Part shown: one piece after another, positions 49,135-57,878 of the stretch
How positions within the stretch are numbered: position 1 is the first letter of the stretch
Layout: every line of letters starts with the position of its first letter
NCBI RefSeq assembly: GCF_900091955.1
Contig: NZ_FMDF01000218.1
Location: 121,647 to 185,646 of the forward strand
Source of the DNA: Streptomyces sp. Ncost-T10-10d
GTDB lineage: Bacteria; Actinomycetota; Actinomycetes; Streptomycetales; Streptomycetaceae
Reading direction: 5' to 3'
Length of the DNA stretch: 64,000 nucleotides
The notes under the pieces: model-generated
Seen by the model: only the letters and a program-made list of their open reading frames with translations
What the model was told of the DNA's origin: nothing
Databases searched by the model: none
Translations under genes and position numbers: made by a program

Positions 49135-49810
49135 GAGTCCGTCGGGTGACCTCCGTCCGGAGAGCGGACGCGGGCGGCATGGTGCGTGTGATTCCAAGGC
49201 ACCGGGCGGGCCTCGGACGGGGGCTCCCCAGCTCGAACGAAGTGGAGAGCTCGGGGAAGGGGCTACTGGGGCATGACGGCAATGCCGGAGGGTGCCCCTG
49301 GCCCTCAAGGCCTTGGGGGAGTGCATGCCAGGGCGCGGCCGCCCGATCAGAGGTCACCCGACAGGCTCTGAACCCCGCCGGGTCAGGAGGGCGCCGCTGC
49401 TGGGCCTGTGAACAACTGCGCGTGTGCCGCAGTGCGCGCCGGCGCTGATGAGACGCAGCGGCGACGATGTCGCCTCGCCCGTCTTCGTCCGCTGCTCCGT
49501 ACGCGGTCCCCTGCGGACACCCGCTATCCGGCTGCGGACATGTCCGGGCACTTCCTGGGCTCGCCCGTTTCCCGGACACGTCATTGCCGGCGCCCGTCCG
49601 GCCACGCCGAAGGCCGCCCCTGCCCGCAGCGGCGTCCCCGCACGGCACCGTGCGCCGCAGGTTCCCGGGCCAAGGCCCCACGGCTTCGTCCGGGAACCTG
49701 CTGCGGCCCGTGCAAGGTCCTCGATTCTCTGCGTCCCGTCGCACATGACTGCCAGACGGACGGGCCGACACCCCGGCCCCGCCCCACCCCCACCATGAGG
49801 AGCTACCTGC
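49135..49810. other. Intergenic region with a terminator, no supported gene
   Basis: About 680 bp. Long frames exist on both strands but are low-complexity shadows. The hairpin at 49226-49256 probably ends the secreted-protein transcript, so the haloperoxidase gene needs its own promoter in the remaining 550 bp. Confidence 0.45.
49226..49256 (+). terminator. GC hairpin terminator
   Basis: Arms CCCCAGCTC (49226-49234) and GAGCTCGGGG (49247-49256) pair with a one-base bulge around a 12-base loop. Confidence 0.6.
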
Positions 49811-51073
49811 ATGAACTCCCCGAAGACCCGTGTGGCCCTGGCGGCCTCCACGGCACTGCTGGTCGCCTCCGGCGCGGCGCCGAGCGTCGCCGCCGCCCCT
49901 GCGCCCGGGCACGGTCGCACCTCCGTGGCGCTCGCCTGGTACGACACCACGGCCGACACGGTCGCGGCGGCCGGATCGTCACTCCCTCCGGTGACCAACA
50001 GCCGGACCTGGGCGGTCGGTTGGATCGCGGCGGCACGGGCCTTGCACCATGTGCCGTCCGGGGTCGACCGCAGGGACTACCAGGACGCGGCCCTGGCTGC
50101 CGCGGTGCACCGCGCCCTGGTCGAGCTGGTGCCCACCCGTGCCCCGGAGTTGGATGCCGCCCTGCAGCAGACCCTGGATCAGACCCCCGACGGCCCGGCC
50201 GAGACCTTGGGCGCCGCAGCCGGCGAACGCCAGGCGCTGGAGGTCCTGAACGACCGTGAGGGAGACGGCCTCGACGCGGCCTCGGTGAACGCCCCGTTCA
50301 CCGTGCCGCCGGCCGCGCCCGGCGTCTGGCAACCCACCCCGCCCGCGTTCGCCCCCGCCATTCAGAACGGCACCCGGTTCGCCCGGCCCTTCCTGCTGAA
50401 GAGCGCCGGCCAGTTCCGGCTGCCCGCGCCTCCCGCTCCGACGTCCAAGCGGTACCGGACCGACCTGAAGGAGGTTCGAGACTTCGGCGCGCTGAACAGC
50501 ACCATGCGCACCGCGCGGCAGACCGACACGGCCAACTTCTGGTTCGACTCCTCGCTGACCCTGTGGACCAAGCCGATTCGCGTCGCGCTCGCCGCCACCT
50601 CCCACCAGCCGCTGCGCAAGCAGGCCGAACTCGTCGCCCTGGCCAACGCCACGCTGGTGGACACCCAGATCGCCACCTCCGACAGCAAGTACACCTACCC
50701 GCTGTGGCGCCCCGTCACCGCGATCCGAACAGGCGTCGGCGAAGTCCCTGCCGACCCGTCATGGAACCCGCTGCACACCACCCCGGCGCACCCGGACTAC
50801 CCCAGCGGCCACAACACCTACGCAGGTGCGGCGGAAACCGTTCTCACCGCCCTCGCAGGACCGCGCACGGCCCCGTTCACCCTGACCAGCGGCACCGCAC
50901 CAGGCGTCGTCCGTACCTACACCGCATGGCACCAGCTCACGCTGGAGAACATGGACGCGCGGGTCTGGCTCGGCATCCACACCCGACTCGCGGACGAGGC
51001 CGGGGTCACACTGGGCACCGATGTCGCCAGGTACGGCCTGAACCACGCACAGGCGCTGTTCCAGGAGCACTGA
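49811..51073 (+). CDS. Secreted vanadium-dependent haloperoxidase-like enzyme (PAP2 superfamily)
   Basis: A 420-residue exported protein with a Sec signal (TRVALAASTALLVASGAAPSVAAAPA). All residues that bind vanadate in chloroperoxidase have counterparts at the right spacing: Lys293 and Arg300 in KYTYPLWRP, Ser332-Gly333-His334 in PSGH, Arg384 and His390 in RVWLGIH. The family either oxidises halides with H2O2 or, with phosphate instead of vanadate, acts as an acid phosphatase. Streptomyces has both halogenating and signal-degrading members. GAGGAGCTACCTGC precedes ATG 49811. Confidence 0.93.
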   Translation: MNSPKTRVALAASTALLVASGAAPSVAAAPAPGHGRTSVALAWYDTTADTVAAAGSSLPPVTNSRTWAVGWIAAARALHHVPSGVDRRDYQDAALAAAVHRALVELVPTRAPELDAALQQTLDQTPDGPAETLGAAAGERQALEVLNDREGDGLDAASVNAPFTVPPAAPGVWQPTPPAFAPAIQNGTRFARPFLLKSAGQFRLPAPPAPTSKRYRTDLKEVRDFGALNSTMRTARQTDTANFWFDSSLTLWTKPIRVALAATSHQPLRKQAELVALANATLVDTQIATSDSKYTYPLWRPVTAIRTGVGEVPADPSWNPLHTTPAHPDYPSGHNTYAGAAETVLTALAGPRTAPFTLTSGTAPGVVRTYTAWHQLTLENMDARVWLGIHTRLADEAGVTLGTDVARYGLNHAQALFQEH

Positions 51074-51099
51074 ATCGGCCGGGCGAACACCGCCTAGAC

Positions 51100-51545
51100 C
51101 ACACGCGGTCCGCGGTGTTCCGGCGTATCGCATCGTTGGAGAAGCGGGCGGGTGGCCCGCTGTTCGACCGGCTCGCCAGGGGCGTGCGGTTGAACCCTGC
51201 CGGGCGCGCCGCACCGTCGTGCCGTGGAGGTGCTCGACGCCTGGCACGGGCGGAGCACGAGCTGACCATGATCCGTGCGGCACACGGCGGAACGCTGCGT
51301 GTGGCGGTGTTCTCCGCACGATCGACCTGCGTGAACTACGCGACGAGGCATGGCGCCAGGACGCGCCCGCCGACCGGCCTCCCACGATGCTCACCGAGGC
51401 CTGTGCCAGGGCCGGTTTCAGACCGTGGAAGATCACCGGAATCGCGGAGTGGACCGGGAAGTTCGGCCATGTGGCCGCGGGCCTGGGAGTCGCGCTGGTC
51501 CCCTCGTTGGCGGCCTGGGCGGTTCTGGCCGGACTCTCCCTCTGC
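51100..51545 (+). pseudogene. Degenerate LysR-family regulator
   Basis: Pieces of a LysR protein appear in different frames: the HTH remnant TRSAVFRRIASLEKRAG then PLFDRLARGVRLNPAGR (no start and ~25 residues missing), a linker with IRAAHGGTLRVAVFS, and the effector domain MLTEACARAGFRPW ... GHVAAGLGVALVPSLAAW. At least two frame changes separate them. The beginning and end are both lost. Confidence 0.8.
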
Positions 51546-51559
51546 CGGCTCGGCGATCC

Positions 51560-51715
51560 CGCCCGGTGCCGGACCGTGCCCGATCCGGCGGGCACGGCGG
51601 GCCCGGACGGCGTCTCCGAATCCGGGCGCGGTCCGCTGATCGTCGAGGCGCTCGCGGACCGTCGGGGCGTCAGCCCCGGACCCTTCCTCCGTATGGCCGT
51701 CTGGGCCGAACTCGA
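51560..51715 (+). pseudogene. Truncated second copy of the RsbW-like ATPase 3' end
   Basis: Reads PDPAGTAGPDGVSESGRG then PLIVEALADRRGVSPG and AVWAELD, closely matching the C-terminal third of the intact ATPase at 45947-46387. It is joined in frame to the end of the LysR relic, and is broken at 51715 exactly where the paralogue continues DLVP-stop. Confidence 0.85.
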
Positions 51716-52907
51716 TTGTCCTGTCGCTTCTGAGCTGGCAGCCGACAGGTCTCCAACCTGTGCGATTGCCAGGTGATTTGGGAATCGAGCCGGATGTCGT
51801 TCTCAAACGGGCTGGCTTTTGCGGAACTGGAGCTCGTGGTTGATGTTCCATCCGAGAGCGGTTCACCGCTCGCTGGCAGCTTCCAGGATCGTGTGAAGAC
51901 GTGACAGGCATTCGCTGACGAAGAGGGGGTAGGTGCCCGAGTAGTACGACACCCCGCTGACTCCGACAGCGATGGCCCACGCCCGGGCACGCAGCCAGGT
52001 CACGTCGTCGAGGCTCATGGCGTCCCAGTACGTCTGTCGGGCCTGGGGTGGAAGATCCCACAGAGGTGAGTGCTCGGCGTCGGGAAAGCCGACCGAGAGG
52101 CATCCGAAGTCGATGACCCCGTGCAGCTTTCCTTGCTGGACCAGAAGGTTGCTGGGTTTGAGGTCTCCGTGGAGCCACACCTGGCGGCCGGACGGCTCGG
52201 GCAGGGCGAGCGCACTCTGCCACAGCTGTCGCAGGTGTGGGATGTCCAGGTCGACGCCCTCGATCGTTAGGCAGTTGTCTAAGCACACGCTGATCCAGCG
52301 GTCACAGGCGCGCAGGCCACCGCCGCGGTACCAGCTGAGTTCTTCCTGCCGAGTGGCTCCCATCAGGGGGACGGAATGCAGGCTCTGCACGATCGCCGCA
52401 AGGTCGGCCCCGAAGGTGGGCCAGTCGGTGACCGAGCCCGGGCCGGCTTCATCGCCGTCGATCCAGCGGTACACCGACCAGGCGAGCGGGAATGCGGAAC
52501 TCGGAGTGCCCTCGTGCACTGGCTCCGGGATGCGGCAGGGAAGATGTGGCGCCAGCCGCGGCAGCCATGTCTGCTCCTTCCGTACGGCCTGCGCGTTGTC
52601 CGGGGTGCGTGGCAGCCGCATGAGCAGCTGGTCGCCGAGCCGGTACATCGTGTTGTCCGTGCCCGCACCGGCTGGCGAGATGGTGAGGTCGGCCCATTCC
52701 GGCCGTTGCTGGCGCAGCAGCGACCGGACCACCGCCTCGTCCGCATGGATCTCGTTCTTGTGAAGTGTCATGGTGAGAGCCTTCTGCCCGGGCTTCGCCG
52801 CCGCCAGTGATTTTCCCGAGACGATCGCCCTTCGGAACCCGATCCACTGAGAATCCGCCAGGCCAGGTGAGACCAAGTGGGAATCTGCCAGCTTCGGGAG
52901 GACAGGG
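51716..52907. mobile_element. Candidate 1.2-kb cassette carrying an APH-type kinase gene
   Basis: The ATPase copy is interrupted at 51715 and resumes at 52908: joining the two flanks recreates the paralogue sequence around its stop codon with one mismatch, so 51716-52907 is an insertion without evident target duplication. The ends share inverted blocks TGTCCT (51717-51722 / AGGACA 52899-52904) and CTGGCAG (51735-51741 / CTGCCAG 52885-52891) with different spacing. Inside is one kinase gene and no transposase. Confidence 0.6.
51863..52771 (-). CDS. Aminoglycoside-phosphotransferase-family kinase
   Basis: A 302-residue APH-family kinase. ATP-site features are LTISPAGAGTDNTMYRLGDQLLMRLPR (Gly loop and strand), the Brenner motif VWLHGDLKPSNLLVQQG with catalytic Asp and Asn, and GVIDFGCLSVGFPDAEH with the metal-binding Asp. 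Members phosphorylate aminoglycosides, macrolides or small metabolites; the substrate is unknown. ATG 52771 has AGAAGG upstream. It is the only gene in a segment that was inserted into a decayed ATPase copy, so it is probably acquired. Confidence 0.9.
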   Translation of the reverse strand: MTLHKNEIHADEAVVRSLLRQQRPEWADLTISPAGAGTDNTMYRLGDQLLMRLPRTPDNAQAVRKEQTWLPRLAPHLPCRIPEPVHEGTPSSAFPLAWSVYRWIDGDEAGPGSVTDWPTFGADLAAIVQSLHSVPLMGATRQEELSWYRGGGLRACDRWISVCLDNCLTIEGVDLDIPHLRQLWQSALALPEPSGRQVWLHGDLKPSNLLVQQGKLHGVIDFGCLSVGFPDAEHSPLWDLPPQARQTYWDAMSLDDVTWLRARAWAIAVGVSGVSYYSGTYPLFVSECLSRLHTILEAASER

Positions 52908-52970
52908 CCTCGTACCGTGACCACCGCCACCGGGTCGCGAATTTCCGCGATCCGGTGGTCCGCGACGCGG
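52908..52970 (+). repeat. Third copy of the ATPase stop-codon region
   Basis: The bases from CCTCGTACCGTGACC onward match 46376-46435 at roughly 80% over 55 bases. This is the other half of the interrupted copy at 51560-51715. Confidence 0.8.
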
Positions 52971-53196
52971 CTCCGCGCGACATCAAGAACCTTGAAGAAC
53001 CAGGGAAATGAACCTTCCCAACCCCACCCTGCCACCCGTCACCCACATGGGTGAAAATGGCCAACTTAGCTGGATATCAGGCTGATTGGCTGGCATATGC
53101 TCGCCGCGACGAACATCCCCCAGACATGCGACGGCCCCCGGCCGGGACGGCAATCCCGATCGAGGGCCTGACCAACGAGGAAGAGAAGCCTTCCCG

Positions 53197-54117
53197 ATGG
53201 ATACCCAGCAGATTAGCGCGCCCTCGCGCGCCTCGTCCGGTGTCGTGCACGACAACTCCCGGCACACCAGCAGATTCACGGTCGTGGGCAACCACCTCAC
53301 CCAGCACCGCGAGCTCTCCCTCACCGCGATCGGGCTCGCCGCACACATCCAGTCGCTGCCTGCCGGGGTCGGGATCGGCATCAAGGACCTTGCCGACCGC
53401 TTCCCGGAGGGCGAGGCCCGGATCGCCGCAGCGTTGCGCGAACTCGAAGCCCACGGCTATCTGCGACGCACCCGGACGCGTCTGGCCAACGGTCGGATCG
53501 TCACCCGTACGGTCTCCTGCAACCAGCCTTCGGACCACCGGCGCACGGACGCCCTGCCGGGCCGCGACTGCCCGCAGCGTACGGTCCGCCCGCCTACGCT
53601 CGTCCGGCCCTGTAGCGAGCCTGAGCCCGACGACGCGCATCCGGCCAGGTCCAGGACCCGGACCCACACCAAGCCCGCGCCCCGTCGTGAGCCCGCGCCC
53701 CTGCTCGTACCGAAGCCGGCCTTCCCCGCCGCGTCCCTCCTACGGACCGCGACCGACCTGCTCGCCGGGCTGCACCATCAGGACCCGCGCCTGCTGCTCT
53801 CCGCGCAGGACGTGGAGGCCCTGGCGCCGGGGGTCGCCGCATGGCTGGAGCGCGAGGCCGGTCCCGCCGCCGTACAGCACGCCCTGACCGCCGACCTTCC
53901 ACCCGAGGGGATGCGACGCCCCGCCGGTCTCCTCGCTCACCGGCTCACCGCCCGGCTTCCGTCACCGCCGCCATTCCAGGCCCCGGCAGATACCCCGCCC
54001 CGGCCGATCCCGCTGCAGAACTGCGAGGGCTGCGACCGGGCATTCCGCGCGGCGGGGCCAGGAGAGTGCTCCGACTGCCAGACCGACAGCTCCCGTCCGA
54101 CCGTTCAACAACTCTAG
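53197..54117 (+). CDS. Helix-turn-helix protein with C-terminal Cys motif
   Basis: A 306-residue protein (ATG 53197). A winged-HTH-like region covers about residues 20-100 (LTQHRELSLTAIGLAAHIQSL then GIKDLADRFPEGEARIAAALRELEAHGYLRRTRTRL), a type seen in replication-linked and plasmid-like HTH proteins. A Pro/Arg/Thr-rich linker follows, then a helical segment and a terminal possible zinc site NCEGCDRAF...GECSDCQTD. It precedes the Rpn-like gene by 9 bp and probably shares its transcript. Confidence 0.82.
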   Translation: MDTQQISAPSRASSGVVHDNSRHTSRFTVVGNHLTQHRELSLTAIGLAAHIQSLPAGVGIGIKDLADRFPEGEARIAAALRELEAHGYLRRTRTRLANGRIVTRTVSCNQPSDHRRTDALPGRDCPQRTVRPPTLVRPCSEPEPDDAHPARSRTRTHTKPAPRREPAPLLVPKPAFPAASLLRTATDLLAGLHHQDPRLLLSAQDVEALAPGVAAWLEREAGPAAVQHALTADLPPEGMRRPAGLLAHRLTARLPSPPPFQAPADTPPRPIPLQNCEGCDRAFRAAGPGECSDCQTDSSRPTVQQL

Positions 54118-54126
54118 GAAACCCAC

Positions 54127-55023
54127 ATGGTCAGCTCGTCCCACGAGGCGATGCACCGCATCTTCCAGGAGTACCCGGGCCTGTTCTCCCGCGTCTCCGA
54201 GGTGCTGGGGGTCGCGATCGGCCCACCTGCCTCAGCTACCGTCATGCCCACCGACCTCACCGAGAACCGGCCCCTCGAACGCCGTGTCGACACCCTGCTG
54301 CGCATCGACATGGAGGATGACCGGTCCTATCTCCTGGCGATCGAGGCCCAGGGCAAGAAGGATCCGGACAAGCCGGCGAGCTGGATGTACTACCTGTCAT
54401 ACCTCCAGGCGAAGTACAAGCTGCCGCCCATGCTGCTGGTCGTCTGCCAGGACCGAGCCACCGCCGAATGGGCGACGCGCCCGTTCACCGTCGGCCACCC
54501 GCAATTACCCGTGCTCACCCTGCAAGCACTTGTCGCAGGCCCGCACAACATGCCGGTGATCACGGATGTGGCCGAGGCCCGCAAGGACTTGGCGCTGGCC
54601 ACGCTGGCCGCGATCACACACGCAGGCGATCCTGACATCGGTGCCATACTGAAAACGCTGTCGACCGCTCTGCGCGACGTACCGGAAACCATCGCCGACC
54701 CCATCGTCGAACTCACCGCACAGGGCCTGGGCAACCGCCCGGCCGCACAACAGTGGAGGAACCTGGTGGCCGTGGACCTTTCTTTCTACAAGTCATCCCT
54801 CTCGGAAGAAATCCGGGACGAGGGCCGCGCAGAAGGTCGTACGGAAGGTCGTACGGAAGGTCTCGCGCGGGGCATCCTGCTGTTCCTCGCCCAGGCCGGT
54901 ATCGACGTACCCGACGAGGCGCGCGAACGCATCACGGGCTGCACCGACCTTGACGTTCTGAGCCGCTGGCTCCTGCGCGCCCCCACTGCCGCAACCGTCG
55001 AGGACGTCTTCGCAGTGGGGTAG
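54127..55023 (+). CDS. Rpn/PD-(D/E)XK-type putative nuclease
   Basis: A 298-residue protein resembling the Rpn (recombination-promoting nuclease)/transposase_31 group. The N-terminal half contains RVDTLLRIDMEDDRSYLLAIEAQGKKDPDKPASWMYYLSYLQAKY, which fits a PD-(D/E)XK core (Asp, then Glu-x-Gln/Lys). The C-terminal part shows the charged repeat DEGRAEGRTEGRTEG typical of these proteins. Members promote RecA-independent DNA exchange or act in defence. It is co-directional with the HTH gene. Confidence 0.82.
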   Translation: MVSSSHEAMHRIFQEYPGLFSRVSEVLGVAIGPPASATVMPTDLTENRPLERRVDTLLRIDMEDDRSYLLAIEAQGKKDPDKPASWMYYLSYLQAKYKLPPMLLVVCQDRATAEWATRPFTVGHPQLPVLTLQALVAGPHNMPVITDVAEARKDLALATLAAITHAGDPDIGAILKTLSTALRDVPETIADPIVELTAQGLGNRPAAQQWRNLVAVDLSFYKSSLSEEIRDEGRAEGRTEGRTEGLARGILLFLAQAGIDVPDEARERITGCTDLDVLSRWLLRAPTAATVEDVFAVG

Positions 55024-55140
55024 CCGCAGCCGACGAAGAGGAGCGTACCGGCACCTCTCAGGCGGTAGGGCGTAGCGGAAGGACAGGCCGGAGGAGCCTT
55101 GCCCGGCAGGGGACCCTGTGCCGCTCCCCACGCCTGGTTC

Positions 55141-55809
55141 TCAGCCGGGTTGCTTGGCCATGATGACCAGGCCCGGACCGGTTTGCTCATCTGCAGGGAG
55201 CCGAAGTTCGGCGACCGGGCGCAGCCCGGCCTGCTCGATCAGGTCCACGAGTTGTTCCGGTCGCCATTTGTGTGTCGTCCAACGAACGGGTACGCCTCCG
55301 TAGGCCTCGGTGCGCACCGCGTCTTCGTCGCCGACGTGTGTTGCGGTGATGAAGTGTCCGCCCGGCTTCAACGCGCGCGCGAACAGGGCGAGAACCTGAG
55401 GAAGGACTTCACGGGGGAGGTTGAACAGTGACCACCACCCGAGCACGCCGCCGAGGGACGCTTCACCGAGGTCGAGGTCGGTGGCGGAGGCGACGCTGAA
55501 GCGGCATTGCGGATGAAGACGGCGCGCGTTCTCGATCATGCGAGAGGAGAGGTCGACCCCGGACACGTCGAGTCCGCGTTCGGCAAGATAGGCGGTCACC
55601 GTTCCGGGTCCGCAGCCGACGTCGAGGACAGGCCCGAGCTCGCTCACAGTGTCGGCGAAGGCGTCGATCGATGCCTTGAGCCATGGATGGCTACGGATGT
55701 CGCCGACTCCCGTCGTCACCACCATGTGGGCGTAGTTGTCGGCCACGCGGTCATAGGACTCACGGACCACGTCGAGATCGGCTGGGCGGTCAATATGATG
55801 GGCGCGCAT
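55141..55809 (-). CDS. Class I SAM-dependent methyltransferase
   Basis: A 222-residue methyltransferase. Motif I is VLDVGCGPGTVTAYLAERG, motif II begins VSGVDLSSRMIENARRL, and post-motif II is LGGVLGWWSLFNLPREVLPQVLALFARALKPGG. The fold is the Methyltransf_25/11 type. Substrate unknown. ATG 55809 is chosen because the conserved helix (VVRESYDRVADNYAHMV) begins shortly after it; the frame reaches 55980. Confidence 0.92.
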   Translation of the reverse strand: MRAHHIDRPADLDVVRESYDRVADNYAHMVVTTGVGDIRSHPWLKASIDAFADTVSELGPVLDVGCGPGTVTAYLAERGLDVSGVDLSSRMIENARRLHPQCRFSVASATDLDLGEASLGGVLGWWSLFNLPREVLPQVLALFARALKPGGHFITATHVGDEDAVRTEAYGGVPVRWTTHKWRPEQLVDLIEQAGLRPVAELRLPADEQTGPGLVIMAKQPG

Positions 55810-55995
55810 CGGCCAACGATAGTGTGCCACGGCCGTAGTTGAGGCACAGGAAGCAGCGCTGAGACCGATATCGGCCGCTGAGCCCGCTGTTCCTGTGGCC
55901 GTCGGTACGGTCGGGGCCTCGGCGATGCCGTGGCCCTGTCGGCGGTGACCGGCAACAACTGGGCCCCGCGCACACAACACCCCAGGAAAGATTCG

Positions 55996-57000
55996 TCATC
56001 GGGCGTTGCGTATCCCGAGAATGTACGCCGCAGTAAGCGCAACGGCACGGTCTTCGTCATGTGACAGATCTGCGAGGGCACGTGACGCCGTGACCCCCGG
56101 GATATCCGCGAGCGCCTGTGCCAGCCGTCGACGTACAGACGATTCAACGGTGCCGTGGGCGAGGCAATCGACGAGCCCGGTAGCGATCTGCTCCGCCAAC
56201 GCGGGACGACTCGCCAGCGCGCTCAGTGCATCGGCTGCACCGACTTCATGCGTCTCCTCGACGACCATGTCGATGAGCGTCGGGATCGCGTCGGCTGCTC
56301 CACGCGCCCCGAGCGTCAGAGCTGCATACCTGCGGACCACGATGTCGGGGTTCGTGAGGGCGTCCTGCAGCAGTGCGGTCGCCTCACCGTTCGGAATCTC
56401 GGCGATGGACTGGACGGCACGTTTCCGCACCTCGGCCACTGGTGAGCCGAGACCCTCCGCCAGCAGCGCCAATCCGCCGTCGTCCGATCGTGCCAAAGCC
56501 CATCGAAGGGCTCCGGCGACGTTCGGGTCCGTCTCGCTCAGCACTGCCTCGACCAGCGCTTCCACGGGCACCGGAACCTCTTCGACCGAGGACAGGGCCG
56601 CGCGCTGGCGCGTCCCAGCGCTCTTCGACCCCAACGCCTGGAGGAGTGCGACGATCTGGAGGACGTCCTCCCAGCCGGCGGGTTCCGCGGCACCGATCCG
56701 GCAGAGTCGCGTGAGCAACTCCGTCTCACCCGCAATGCGTTCACGCGTCTGGCGGATGAGGTCGTCGACGAGCTCCGAGGGCGTGAAGCCCTGATCATCG
56801 AGCACGCGCCTGACGTCACGCAGCGACAGCCCCAATGACCGCAGGCTCTCGATATGGAAGATCCGTCGGATGTCCTCGTCGGAGTACTCGCGATAGCCGG
56901 CGTCGGTACGACCCGTTGGCCGCACCAGGCCGAGCGAGTCGTAATGCCTGAGCATGCGGGCGCTGACCCCGGACCGTCGCGCCACATCACCGATCAACAC
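55996..57000 (-). CDS. MerR-family regulator fused to HEAT repeats
   Basis: A 334-residue protein. Residues 1-70 are a MerR DNA-binding domain (LIGDVARRSGVSARMLRHYDSLGLVRPTGRTDAGYREY) followed by the dimerisation helix. The rest consists of HEAT-like helical repeats (SPVAEVRKRAVQSIAEIPNGEATALLQDAL, NPDIVVRRYAALTLGARGAADAIPTLID). The HEAT part takes the place of a small-molecule-binding domain. It is the second gene of an operon with a separate HEAT protein, 6 bp apart, behind a perfect operator. Confidence 0.93.
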   Translation of the reverse strand: MLIGDVARRSGVSARMLRHYDSLGLVRPTGRTDAGYREYSDEDIRRIFHIESLRSLGLSLRDVRRVLDDQGFTPSELVDDLIRQTRERIAGETELLTRLCRIGAAEPAGWEDVLQIVALLQALGSKSAGTRQRAALSSVEEVPVPVEALVEAVLSETDPNVAGALRWALARSDDGGLALLAEGLGSPVAEVRKRAVQSIAEIPNGEATALLQDALTNPDIVVRRYAALTLGARGAADAIPTLIDMVVEETHEVGAADALSALASRPALAEQIATGLVDCLAHGTVESSVRRRLAQALADIPGVTASRALADLSHDEDRAVALTAAYILGIRNAR

Positions 57001-57006
57001 GGCCCA

Positions 57007-57675
57007 TCACCCCTCCTGGCAGGTCCTGCCGAGGGCTACGACGCGCTTCGCCTCCTCGATCGCGAACTCGAATCCGGCATCCGGGTCGCGCAACAGCCGT
57101 TCCGTGGCGATCGCGTGCGCCCGCACGCGAGGGTCGCGATCCGTCGTCGCAGCGCGCAGAGTCGGCAGAATCACCTTACCGAGCGCGATCAGCGCCCGGC
57201 TGAGGCTCAGCTGCGTCTCGCGTTCGCCGCGTCCGAGCTGTGTCGACAACACTGCGGCCAACTCGGGCTCTTCACCTTCGGGCACGAGCACGACCGCTGC
57301 CCGCCAGGCGCTCCGCGCCACCTCATCGTCGGCGTCGGACAGAAGCGCCCGTGTGATCGCCGGCCACGCCTGCCGATCCCCGATCTTGGACAGCGTGTGC
57401 AACGCCTGGCTTCGAGCCTGCGCACGCTCCGAGCGGACTTCATCGAGAAGCTCTGGGACCGTCATTGATGCCGAGTGGCGGGTGAGTGCCCACGTAAGCA
57501 TTTCGCGCACATAGAACTCGGGTTCGATCGCGCATCGTTCGATGAGCTTGTCGATGAACCGCGGGTCAGGGGTCGTGCCGGCCGCCAGCGCTGCCCGCAG
57601 CCGCACTGACGAGCGGCTGTCCTCCAGTCCCTGGAGAGCTCGAATCGTTTCCGTGTCCTGTTTCGGCATGGTCAC
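57007..57675 (-). CDS. HEAT-repeat protein of the MerR operon
   Basis: A 222-residue all-helical protein with HEAT-type repeats (SRSSVRLRAALAAGTTPDPRFIDKL, RAQARSQALHTLSKIGDRQAWPAITRAL, DPRVRAHAIATERLLRD). GTG 57675 is preferred because GGAGG lies seven bases upstream; ATG 57669 is the alternative. No signal or membrane segment. It is probably the protein partner or effector of the MerR-HEAT regulator. Confidence 0.88.
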   Translation of the reverse strand: MTMPKQDTETIRALQGLEDSRSSVRLRAALAAGTTPDPRFIDKLIERCAIEPEFYVREMLTWALTRHSASMTVPELLDEVRSERAQARSQALHTLSKIGDRQAWPAITRALLSDADDEVARSAWRAAVVLVPEGEEPELAAVLSTQLGRGERETQLSLSRALIALGKVILPTLRAATTDRDPRVRAHAIATERLLRDPDAGFEFAIEEAKRVVALGRTCQEG

Positions 57676-57689
57676 GGGACCACCTCCTC

Positions 57690-57717
57690 GACACAGTGAA
57701 GACCTTGTCACTGTGTC
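57690..57717 (-). promoter_or_regulatory. Perfect MerR-type operator of the HEAT-MerR operon
   Basis: GACACAGTGA (57690-57699) and its exact complement (57708-57717) are separated by 8 bp, directly upstream of the ribosome-binding site. On the transcribed strand a TTGACA-like -35 element lies inside the first arm. This matches autoregulated MerR promoters. Confidence 0.85.
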
Positions 57718-57878
57718 AAGGTCAAGCGGAGCCGTGCCGCGGGATCAGCAGGCGCCCTCTGTCCACCGAGTTCGGTGCGTGTCAGGTCGGATGAGACGTG
57801 CGTGACGACATGAGGCACATTCATGTGTGCGCCGAGATCACGCAACGTCACGCATCACGAGTCATGACACGGGGCCGC

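Noticed and set aside
49692..49720. ECF-type promoter GGAAC...GTC before the haloperoxidase gene
   Set aside because: The spacing (19 bp to GTC) is longer than normal for ECF promoters, so it is not listed as a feature.
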